From contig WHVA01000388.1 in assembly GCA_015179125.1 (NCBI GenBank), forward strand, positions 1 through 64,000: a stretch of DNA of 64,000 nt, written 5' to 3'. The notes under the pieces were generated by a model that saw only the letters and a list, made by a program, of their open reading frames with translations, searched no databases and had not been told where the DNA came from. Positions 54,159 through 64,000 of this stretch are shown here, piece after piece. Source of the DNA: Gautieria morchelliformis. Taxonomy: Eukaryota; Basidiomycota; Agaricomycetes; Gomphales; Gomphaceae. Made by a program: the position numbers and the translations under genes. Position 1 is the first letter of the stretch; every line of letters begins with the position of its first letter.

Positions 54159-56188
54159 CAACACCAGGTCAGGTCTGTCCTGAGCAGTTTGTCCAGGGAG
54201 CAACTTGGCCAATATCTCATCCCACTTTGGATTGGCAGTCATGGTAACAAACAAATCAGGGGGACCCTTCTTTGTTGTAATGGCTAGGGAGTTCTGGCAG
54301 TTTTGATTCATGTCCCATGTACTTCCTTGAAATGTCATAGGCAGAATGACTTTTATGCCCAAGCTGTTTGCATCTCCAATGTCATTGTCCAAGCCTCCAA
54401 ATGAATCCACCATCTGGTTATACTGCTCAGCACGCAGAGTGTGTTGATTGTCTCTGATCCACCTCAGTCTGCTTTGCTCTGCAGCAGCCCAGGAGTCTAC
54501 AATGTACTGCTGGAACAATTTGCCACCACACAGGAGTGTTGTGGGTTCTCTCTCTCTCTGGAACAAACGATACACATGGTACTGTATTTGGGTGACCTGC
54601 CCCCGTCTGTTTGGGTTGGCCTCCTGAGCACCCTCTGGCTCATGATAAGGAATACCTGGTTCCCATCCCAACTCTCCCTTGGGAAAGAGCAAGACATAGT
54701 GCAGAGGGGCATAGTTTGGATTGGTATCCAATACCCTTCTGAAAAGTCCACCTTTGAGCTGGACAATAATATCCCTAGGTTCAGGGTTGATGCCATCTCC
54801 AGGAAGAACCAGTGCAATCTCATCTGCAGTTGGGACATTATATCTCCTAGGATCCCTGTGCGCCCTGTATGTGAGCCTTGCCTGGATGTTACCATTCTGT
54901 TCTTGAGCTCTGAGCCTCTCAGCTGCTTGATTATATGTGGCGACATGATGATTGCACAGGAGGACCATTTCCTGCAAGTCTTCCATGATAGTTGGAGACT
55001 GACCCCCATTACGATTTGTCCTCTGTGCCAAAGCCAGTGCAGGATCATATATGTAAAGCTGGGCATACTTTGCATTGTCTTCATTGTCAGGGAGGAGAGA
55101 GCCATGGAGATGATACAGTTCACCCTGTAGCTTGAGCACATATGGACCACAACCCTCCTGAAGCAAATCTTGGTCAAAATTGGCCACCACAGAAGTGAAT
55201 GCAAACCCAGCATTATACTGCCTGATATTCTGGCAAAATCCTTTTGCCTCAGGGTCCTGGCCTTCTAAGAGCTGTTTCAATGGCTGAGGGACCTCTGGCA
55301 GGTCTTCTAGCTGCACCTTTCCTTCCATACAGCAATCACCAAACCTGGGCCGCACATTTGAGGATTTCTGCAGACGTGCCCTCCAGTGGAATGCTCTACA
55401 GTCAGGGCAGGGAACATCCATGCAACCCAGATCATGAGGCTGCACATCAACCTCAATTATTCTAAGCGACCACGTGGAATAGGATGCTGCCAAGGGACTG
55501 GCGGATGCTGAGGAGGTACAGGGAGTGGCTGAGGAGGCGGTGCAGGTGCAGGGAGTGGTTGAAGAGGCCGTGGAGGTGCAGGGAGTGGCTGAGGAGGCTG
55601 AGGAGGTGCAGGGAGTTGCTGAAGAGGCTGCAGAAGCACAGGGGGTAGCCGAGGCATTGGTCTTATTTCATTAGCCTGGGCCTGCAATGCCACCACTCCT
55701 GCAGAACCTCCTACAGGAGGATTAGCTGCCTGTCTACCTCTTCCCAATTGCTGCAATATAGCAGACTGCTCAGCAGCCTGAGCACGCAACTGTGCAATTC
55801 CTGCAGAACCAACCACAGGAAGATTGGGAGGTGGCTGTACAGGCTCCTGCCTGTATCTTCTCAAGGGCTGTGCTGCTGGGATTGCTGCTAACTGAGAACA
55901 AAGGGCTGCCACCTGCTGTCCAGTACTGGGATCAGGAGGACATGATGGCCCTGTAGCAGGTTGTTGAAAAGGATCAGCTGCATTACTTCTAGGAGGAGGG
56001 TGAGGGATGGCAAAAGGAGGTAGTGGAGGGTGTGGCTGGTTCTGAGTTCTGACAGCAGCCACAGCAAGTGCACATGCTCTCCAATCAGTGGGCGACGTCA
56101 TATGACCCTCCTGCTCCTCCCTTGCCCTTTCACGCTCCTGCTGACGATTTCTCTCTGGAGTAGATGGATCCCTGAGAAATTCAGGCAT
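54159..56188 (-). pseudogene. Helitron replication protein, N-terminal part
   Basis: ATG 56188 begins a 243-residue Pro/Gln-rich segment (MPEFLRDPSTPERNRQQERE) whose end (55500-55640) is coded by a minisatellite of PAPPQPLP type. A frame change near 55460-55493 leads to the Helitron-like N domain: a cysteine pair (MDVPCPDCRAFHW), ICNTGF-type YNAGFAFTSV, a long middle (YLLFPKGELGWEPG-type LLFPKGELGWEP) and NPKWDEILAKLLPGQTAQDR. The host element's Rep domain continues at 48299 beyond copia D. The frame change may be a mutation; splicing is not supported by clear borders. Helicase part and Helitron ends not found. Confidence 0.8.
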
Positions 56189-56265
56189 AAGCTTAGAGGA
56201 ACAATAAAGCTACCACAATTCAACTTACATTTGCAAGCAGATGCTGTTGTTGTTAATTTTTCTCT

Positions 56266-56503
56266 GGCAAAGTCAGGGGAATTTATTAATTTCTAATTAA
56301 AATAAAATAAATAAATGTCAGACAGCTCACACCAGACAACGGAGAAATATACGTACCAAGGAAGGGACGGGAATTTGTTTGTTAGGCAAAGTCAGGCAAT
56401 TTATGAATTTCTATTGAAAATAAAATAAATAAATGTCAGATGGCTCACGCCACCACAGAGAAATATATGTACCAAGGAAGGGATGGGGAATTTGTTTGAT
56501 GAA
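56266..56503. repeat. 119-bp tandem duplication
   Basis: Two units starting GGCAAAGTCAGG (56266 and 56385), each with AATAAAATAAATAAATGTCA and GTACCAAGGAAGGGA. Upstream of the Helitron gene; non-coding. The stretch 56504-56940 shows no gene. Confidence 0.75.
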
Positions 56504-56940
56504 AATATCCAAGTCTTCTTTGGCTATCCAAGTGGAATAATTCCAGTCAAAGGTCCTGGTCCTGGTCCTGGGGAGATGTCTTCTTCAGCCACCAGTAGTG
56601 CAGAACTGCAATGCAATTGTGGCTCCCTCTAAGGCAGCCTGGGATGACTACCTGGCTCCTTAGCAGAGAAAAAGCTGCCCCACTGAAGAGGTCAACCCCA
56701 ATAGTTCAATGCAGAGATCTCCCTGGGAAGAGATCTTTTGTCCTCTACTGTATATAGGCTATCTATTATTTCACTCTCACGCAATTTATTTTATTCTATC
56801 TAGAGCTGGTGGGCAGAGAGGAGAGGAGGGTGATGGTGGGTTGAGAGAGTGCACAGAAGCGGCTGCGCAGTGTTCTGCCAGCACAGCGCAGCTTTGAGCG
56901 CTGGAACTGGCGTAAACCGCTGATAGGGCCAGGGGCTGGC

Positions 56941-57370
56941 GGCTGGGCTTCTTGAAAAAAACCTGAAAATATATATATATTAAAATTCAATTTTTTTCAG
57001 CAAAGTCTTGGGATTTTATTTAAGTCTATTTTCGAAAAAATTTCACAAAATTATACAGCAAAAAAAAACAATAAAATTCCAAATAAAAAATTTAAAATAT
57101 ATTTCAGTGGGATAAAAAAAGATATTACCTACCAATACAAAGCCAGTGAAGTCAATAGCCAGCCAGCCAAGGCAAGTGACAGCCACAGTACAGCCAGCTA
57201 AAGTGAGAGACAACCCAGTAAAGCCAGCTAAAGCAAGACAGAGCCCCAGTACAGCCAGCTTAAGCAAAAGACAGCCCTAGCACAGCCAGTTAACAGCCCA
57301 GTATAGCCAGAAGCCAGAGACACCAGTGAGTTGAATGAGCGGCCAAGCAATGTTCCTGGTATTTATACCG
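56941..57370 (-). repeat. Dispersed repeat Q, inverted copy
   Basis: Reverse relative of 14164-14590. On the minus strand: TATA-like GGTATAAATACC (near 57358), tandem TAGCTGGCTGTACTGGG units (57140-57310), GGTAGGTAATATC, an AT-rich segment and TATTTTCAGG (near 56965). Confidence 0.55.
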
Positions 57371-57375
57371 CACGA

Positions 57376-60300
57376 AGGGTCATGCACGACCAGCCTTGGA
57401 GATGCACTTCTGCCAACTCCGCTTGCTCCATCACCTCTGCTCCACTTCCACACTTCAGCTTTTGGAACAACATCATAAGTGAAGCAGCCTGCATAGTACA
57501 TATCATCCAGGGTTGGTCAGGGGTTGGGGAGGCCAGGGGAGGGCAGGGTCACTGGTTAGTACCAAGTGATCACCCTGACTGCAGTCAAGTGTGGTATAAT
57601 ATGGGCTCACCAGCAGTGGGGATCCTTAGACTTTTCTCTAATTCCCCCTCTGTCAGGTAAGATTCCCTTCTATTGTATATTCCCTTCTATGATGTACTCT
57701 CAGTTGCCAATGCCACTACAATAGTGTACTTGACAGTGGTTATATTATTCTGGGAAGGATATTGAACATTTGTAAGGGGGTGTATCTCATGATGTCAACT
57801 TACAACAGTTTTTGTTGAAATGCCTGTAATAACACCCTGGATGGTGCTTGAACTATTAGCCCTTTTCATAAAACACAACATTCTGAGTCTCCTACATGGG
57901 GGAAGTCAGTGGCTGGAGAGAGAGTGGCGAATGTGCATACAACCTGGTACTTTGTGATGACTGTTGCCATTGTAGCAGATGTTGTTGTCCCAACGGTTGG
58001 GGCTCACGCTGGACTATTTATGTACAAGTGAACCAGTTGTTTTGTTAGTCGCTACAGTAGTATCAGTAGGGGTAGCATAGATGTGTATGCCAAGGTCATC
58101 TGGCATGACATAAACCATTATGCAGGCAGCATTGTTCTCCACAGAACCTGTGGCTTGCATGGTAAGGTGTACAACATGACTAAACCTGGTGATGTGAGTT
58201 GGACAGCAAACCATACCAGTAACCAGGAATTGACAAACACAATCTTTATGGTGGTTATTGGGTGGCTATCCTCCTTGACAATATGAACAAGATGGGGAAG
58301 GTGGGCAGAAGTCCTGACAGGATTTCCCTGGCCAAGGCAGATTCCCTTATAGGTTTCAGTTGGGGCTGCCATTCTTGAGAGTTGTGAGTTAACAAAGGTA
58401 GTTCAGAGATGGTGATTTGCAAGAGATAAGTTTCTCTGCCCTAACCCCTGTCATGAAAAGAAGGAGGTCAGACTGACGTGAGGATTTGATCACTCGGAGA
58501 GATCTGGTAAGTGCAGGGCCTTTTCCGGATGGCGACGATCAATGAGAGCATCCCAGAATCACATGTCAGCAGGATCCCATGGCAAGAAGACTGCCTTGCC
58601 GCAGATGCACATCATGCATGGTACTTTGTACGTAAATGATCTCAGTGTCACATGGCACACCTCAGCTTCTCCTACTAGTACTTGACACCTATACCATCAC
58701 CCTTCTATTGTAGATTCCTTTATTTATGTATATACTTTGGATTTCCCCTCTGTCAGCTCACATGACTGTGTGAACTCTGTGACACACAAGGGTTGCCCTT
58801 ACAAGAAGTACAAGGCAAGGAGATATGTTAGAGACTCACAGCGCCATACTAGCAAGCCTGGTTGTTGTGATACGATTGAGTTCTGGAGCAGGTTGAGATA
58901 ACAATGGTTGTAGTCACCAAAATAATGTCAGGGGAAGCTACACATGAGACACTGGTGAAGATCATCAATGATGAACATGATGTTATTGCAGATTTGGTGA
59001 GCCTCATGAGCAAACTGTCAGGGTGCCTCCAACTTCACTTCCACTTCTAGAGGCACATCCACCAATTCCACTCACTCTGTCACTTCTGATCTGCCTCTGC
59101 ATTTCTGCTTTTGGAACAGTGTCAGAAGTCAAGCAGCTCATGTAGTATGTGGCATCCAGTTGGGCAGGGTTTGGGCAGGCCAGGGGAGGACAGGGTTGCT
59201 GGTGAGTGCCAAACAATTGTGCTAAGGAATATTTCCAGTGGAACAACTAAATCCCTGAAGTTCATCAATGATACTATTGATGAGGTGGTAGCAGACCAAC
59301 ATTGCCAAGTAATAGCTAAAAGAATGGTATAGCCAACACAGCCTGGTGCCATAGTGCAACTGGGGTGTAATGCTGGCCCAAGCACCTTTGTATCTGGGAG
59401 TTTATCTGAAATTTTAAAAGTAACAAATGGGCTGCAGAGGAGATGTCTGTGCTCTCCAAAGCAAGCAAGGGTTGTCCTTATACCTTTTTGATTTCTTCTT
59501 GGATAGAATCCAGGGAAGGGGTCCACACAGCTGGATTTCAGCCTGTTTGAGCATGGCAGATCATGGTTGCAATGCAGATTGGCCACATGAGTTTCCTAGG
59601 GCAAACTGTTGATGTAAGCATCTGTAAAGGGGTATAAGCAGTGAACACAGGGTCAACTTGGGATGGTAAGAAACATCGGAAACACAGTGACACTTGATCA
59701 CTGGTCTTGGTCATGCATGAAGACAGGGTAGAGGGTGATTATAAATCAAGAAAAACAAGAAAATGATGGGGATTATTCTACATGGGGTTTCAGAAGATGG
59801 GGATTATATGAACATACATAATTCCCTTCTCAACATGCAATAGCTCCATGATCAGCTGTCCTTGCCCTGTAGACAATCAGCATGAATGATCTTTTCCTTG
59901 AGATCCAATGTATATGTGCCTGTATATACACTCAATCTCTGTGTCCCTTCCAAAGGACAGTCAAATAGTGTGTCAGCTCAATCCAATGCAGTGCACAGTG
60001 TGTTGACTTACGATTGAGGGGTTTAATAATAGAGGACCTCCGATCAACAGCAATGACATGATACCGCAGTCATACAAGGTCGGACATGTGCAGATAGTGC
60101 ATGGCTGCTGTTCTAACTTGTTCCCGTGACTGCAGGCAGCTCCCACTGCAAGTCTGGCTTTCAAATCAGCACGAACACAATGGTGTTACAGACATTCTGA
60201 GTCACCTTTGTATAGATATCTCAAGCCTCAGTTCTATTCACATTCAAGGATCCATGCTGAGCTTGTTATGATGTATTTCAGCTGCCTCACAACATCTAAG

Positions 60301-60870
60301 TTGAATAAAGTGATGTTAGCTCAACTTAACAGAGGACATAGTACTTTGACTTGACTTACCGCATATAATAATTTGAATACAATGATACAATGGATTAGTA
60401 GCAGTCCTGAAGCCATACATGCAATGTGCAGCCTGGATGTCAGTTATATACCATGGCCAAGTTGCATGACATGACTTACACATTGTTATTGTGCATTACT
60501 TATATTATTCTACCCTTTTAACTATTTTTCCCACCATCCTAGCTCCATTTCTCCCAATCTTGCCTTTCCTTACCATTGTGCCTCCTTTTTGATCCCCTTC
60601 ATCCACATTGAGCTGACCCTGTCTCAGAAGCTAGTTATATACTAGAGATGGGCCTGTATTCTACTTTAGCTTGCATATTATGTCCTACTGGATTCCTCCT
60701 CTTCAGAGACCCACCTGCACCTGAGTCCGCTAGTTCACACCTCTTATTTCCTTTTGTAGGATGCTGAGATTGATACATGAGCCCACAGTCCTTCTGCCAC
60801 TTCATTCAACCATGTGACTCAACCCCTCTATTCTATTGTTGACAGCACAGTACAACTGCCTGTAGGAGTC
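57376..60870. other. Gene-poor region with R-like inverted fragments
   Basis: About 57376-57660, 58690-58803 (ending GGGTTGCCCTTACA, the complement of an R LTR start) and 59020-59220 resemble pieces of R in reverse. About 59860-59985 is the inverted partner of 27050-27185. No ORF with family features; elsewhere I see nothing. Confidence 0.4.
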
Positions 60871-61126
60871 TGTACCGAAGGTCAGTCTCAGTCTCACGTT
60901 ATGTGTGATATGACTTTTGTATACCTGTACCGAAGGTCAGGTCTAGGTACAAAGACTATCAGTACATATGTGTAAAAGAATCATGCGAGAGCACTTTACC
61001 TCAGTCTCACGTTATGTGTGATATGACTGAGGAAAGAGGTGTGAACTCCACCTGTGCATCTCAAGTACCTCATGTCTGTGGGTGGTTGTATACGTGTCGG
61101 TACTGTCACGCCTTATAACTCCAACA
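60871..61126 (-). repeat. 3' LTR of copia 2
   Basis: 256 bp, homologous to 2346-2594, adjacent to the polypurine tract (61127-61138). Left flank GAGTC. Confidence 0.7.
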
Positions 61127-61133
61127 CACCCCC

Positions 61134-63245
61134 TCAAGCGTTGACCCCGACGCTAGCAGTCCTCCATAGGTCTGGTCTGGGCACCAGGTGAGAGAAGGTG
61201 GGCCGGGCTAAGGATTTTGTAAGCAGGTCGGCCAAATTTTCTTTGCTCGCAACATGAGGGAATTCCACCTCGCCCCGTTCAACTCATTCACGGATAAAAT
61301 GGTGCATGACATCGATATGTTTTGTCTGAGCATGGAAGGTGGGGTCCTTCGTAAGGCTAATAGCACCGTTGTTGTCACATTGGATCCGTATAGATCCCTT
61401 CTGCTCAAAACCAATTAACTTCAGTAGTGATCTGAGCCATAACGCCTCTTTCGTCGCATAGCTGCACACCATGCACTCGGCTTCAACGTGTCAAGATTGG
61501 TTTTTAGGCGTTAATATCGTGTATTAGTGAACACAGTGAATGCCCGAATGACTTGTGCGAATAAGTATGCCATTCGGCGAATAGGTGAACCAATAAATGT
61601 TCACAAGATAAGAGGGCTGCCCGAACGGGGCTCACCCTATCTACAGTTGTAGCGAAATAGCCCGTGGTACTTGACGATGTAACGTGCAAGGTCTCACGGA
61701 AGGGCTGTCTAAGTCTCGACAATCCCTTCGCCGGCAAAGGTGCTCCTTCGGAGCCCTTCGCCAACAGCACAGAGAATAGTTTTGAAGGCTAAGGTAATGA
61801 AGATGAATTATGAGAACTCACCAGTGATGCCTAAGTCCTCTGCTGGTCGAAGATAGAAATCTCCAAGAGAATGCTCAAGACGATGATCACAGCGAGGTCA
61901 AGTTTGCACAAGATGGACAACGTATGATAATTGAACTGGGGAATATACATGCGAATGTAAACTACTTATATCGAATGCTCGTAAGGTATCAGCGAATAGG
62001 AAAGAGGCCATCACGAGTCAGGGTTGGATAGGGGTGCGCAGTCATGATACAACATAGATGAAATAAACATACAATAGAATGAGAGAAGAGGGAGAACATG
62101 AAACGACGGAGAGTGATGGTGGCGAAGACACCTATGTACGAAATCATGTCTTGGGGCCCGCATATACACTGCCCTGCACGGGTTCTTCGTCTACTGGGTT
62201 GATCCCACATGACCTACGGGTAGGACGTCCCGCAAACACACCCTGCTCATATGAACACCAAAAGGGGGTTGGATCGAGAAGCTGATGGAGTTACTGACAA
62301 GCCATCATGCAGGATAGGGATGTTGATCATGATTTGATGGTGTGCCTGCTGGCGAATGATGCGAGCAGCGAATGGCTGTTTGGCGAAATGTGAGGAAGGG
62401 CGAACAGAGATGACATAGAGGTGGAGGGGTCGAGGTGGAGGGCAAAGCCGAGAGAACACTGGGGAGGAGTAGCGAAAGGGGAAATGGGGATATCAAGGTG
62501 CAGGAAATACACAGGTCATGACAATCCGATTATCAGAACACCATTGGAAGAGGGTCGAGCAGAGGAGGTGATAGGCCCAGTGATGACTGCCAAGTGAGTC
62601 CAAAGACGTCGATCATGCGTTGACAGCGTGGCTATGGTAATTGGCGCGAACAGCGAGAATTGGTTGCCGAACATGACAATGGCGATTGGAACGAACACGG
62701 AGATGGAGTGAGAAATGGCAGGACAGAGCACCTGAGTATGAGAAATAAACGCGTCATGACACAACGCTTGAAGTCACAACCATCGATTGCTTTTTTGAGC
62801 TCCACAATATCAGGCCTCGACCCAGGCTAAACACATAAGCAGCGACCAAACGACGATCATCACGATCAGAAGCCCAATCTGAGTCGACATATCCGGATAA
62901 CTGAATGTCTTTTCCACCTAGGACAAGTTCAAGGTCATGGGTCATGTAGAGGTATGTGATCGTCCGTTGTGCCTGTGTCCAGTGGCCACGTCCAGGGTTG
63001 GAGCTGAATTGGCTCAGGTGCGCTACTGCAAAAGCAATGTCCAGTTGTGTACCCGTCGCTGCATACATCATGGAACCAATAGCAGTGAGGTAAGGGACCT
63101 TCCTCATGTCCTCCTTGTCTTCTTCGCTTACTGGGCACATATCTTTGCCTAGAACCACCATTGAGTCTAGGGACGTGTATTGGGCATTCATGCCGAGAAG
63201 GTTCAGTTGTTTTGTAATAGTTTCGATGTATGTGGCTTGCGCCAG
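61134..63245 (-). pseudogene. Copia 2 RT end and RNase H, same group as copia 1
   Basis: On the minus strand from 63245: ATYIETITKQLNLLGMNAQY and KEDMRKVPYLTAIGSMMYAA, then YVDSDWASDRDDRRLVAAYV and WSSKKQSMVVTSSV. The S solo LTR interrupts here. RNase H then resumes with EAECMVCSYATKEALWL, CDNNGAISLTKDPTFHA and, after a TGA at 61284-61286, VERGEVEFPHVASKENLADL. The 5' portion is cut off by the T element starting at 63246. Confidence 0.85.
61489..62761 (-). repeat. Solo LTR, family S, long form, inserted in copia 2
   Basis: 1,273 bp, reverse orientation, exact duplication CAACG (61484-61488 and 62762-62766). Removal restores TSSVEAECMV. A different insertion site and strand from the S copy in copia 1, hence an independent event. 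Confidence 0.9.
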
Positions 63246-63458
63246 TGTAAATAACCCGTGTATCTACATGTACATTAGTTATTACATAATCCCAGTGGGC
63301 CCCTTAGGGACCCACTGTATAGTTTATGCGTGGGAACCGGCCAGCGGCCCCCATCGCATCTTACCCTTACACTGTCACTACGTAGCATCAGAATACCACA
63401 CATTGGTCAAGTTCTGTCGTGCTCTTGTGACTTAAGGCTTAAGATAGACATCTTTACA
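63246..63458 (+). repeat. 5' LTR of T-family element, copy 3
   Basis: 213 bp, TGTAAATAACCC..CATCTTTACA, inserted in copia 2 coding sequence; left target GCCAG (63241-63245). The right end is outside the window. Confidence 0.9.
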
Positions 63459-63596
63459 CCTTTTTGAACTATCCTGCGGTTGATAGCCACGCGACCAACC
63501 GATAGTGGATTCGAAGCAATCTTGAAAAAGATCGCTGCATCGACGACTAAACATCGTTGAGACCCTCCAGTAGACCTTCTACTGTCGGCTGCAAGC

Positions 63597-64000
63597 ATGA
63601 TGATTCCACACAGTCGAAGACGGACACGAGCGACAAGCTCGAGGTCCACGCCCCAGGCGCAGCCCAGCGACACGACGGCTGACGCTATCCTGGACCAAGA
63701 GAACAGGACGATAGAAGACGGAGAGATCGTAGATCTCACCGCCCTCGTCCCCTCAGTAGAGGACAAGGAAAACCCCGACCACGTCTCGTCGAGCGTGGCC
63801 GAGGAAGAGATGAGCCGGCGCCACCCCCCCATCTCTCTCTGCCCAAGGACAAAGGAAAGGGCAGAGAAGTCTCGCCGTCGTTAGACGGTAGAGCAACAAC
63901 GTCTAGGCGGGCACAAAGCCACGACTCAAACCGACGCTCACGAAGTAGAGCGATGATGATCGTCCCTGAAGGAGGACGACGGCAAAAAAGACGAGCCCCA
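63597..64000 (+). pseudogene. T-family gag N-terminus, copy 3 (runs off the window)
   Basis: ATG 63597: MMIPHSRRRTRATSSRSTPQ, parallel to 24670-24365 of the complete copy (DGEIVDLTALVPSVEDKENP). A TAG at 63882-63884 ends this frame where copy 2 has CAG. Homology to copy 2 continues to the edge in shifted frames. Confidence 0.7.

Overview
The window is a transposon-dense stretch of a nuclear fungal genome. It most resembles a filamentous basidiomycete (Agaricomycete type). The reasons are introns of about 45-56 bp in the one intact transposase gene and its partner, the mixture of Ty3/gypsy (including chromodomain-type), Ty1/copia, Helitron and PIF/Harbinger elements, and the absence of any bacterial-style operon. 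I could not support a single host housekeeping gene. The organism is inferred; no marker gene is present.

Layout. (i) 1-1420 is the 3' end of a chromovirus-like element, called family T here. (ii) 2346-7095 is a Ty1/copia element on the minus strand (copia 1), broken by a 1,250-bp solo LTR (family S), a 349-bp solo LTR and a gypsy element. (iii) 7100-12440 is gypsy A (family G, plus strand), with its 5' LTR, gag and pol but no 3' end. (iv) 12440-17040 holds R-family LTR copies, AT-rich tandem repeats and a G-family solo LTR. (v) 17045-25022 is a complete T element (minus strand, 214-bp LTRs, target duplication ATTTC). It lacks reverse transcriptase/RNase H and carries an extra gene after integrase. 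It sits next to the gag of another gypsy element (25031-26510), which a MITE also interrupts. (vi) 27223-30117 is a PIF/Harbinger element with convergent transposase and Myb-like genes. (vii) 34231-45499 is gypsy B (family G, minus strand), containing a solo LTR, a 1.5-kb TG..CA insertion and a complete copia element (copia C, 39491-44615) with an uninterrupted polyprotein. (viii) 45500-47435 holds S-family LTRs and a fold-back MITE. (ix) 48051-56188 is a Helitron replication gene split by an old copia element (copia D, 48300-54158), itself hit by two AT-rich MITEs. (x) 57376-60870 is gene-poor repeat debris. (xi) 60871-63245 is a second copia of the copia 1 group, and from 63246 another T element runs off the right edge.

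How the parts relate. Exact 5-bp target duplications allow the insertion order to be read. Most LTRs are solo, so LTR-LTR recombination has removed many internal regions. Stop codons in the decayed reading frames are almost all TGA, usually where CGA is expected, which suggests decay by cytosine deamination. Copia C, whose polyprotein is intact, and the PIF transposase are the only long genes that look undamaged.

The strongest unusual signals are: an 11-nt self-priming arrangement conserved in the G family; the in-frame loss of RT/RNase H from T together with a conserved extra ORF; and a copia start codon embedded in an initiator-tRNA-type primer site.
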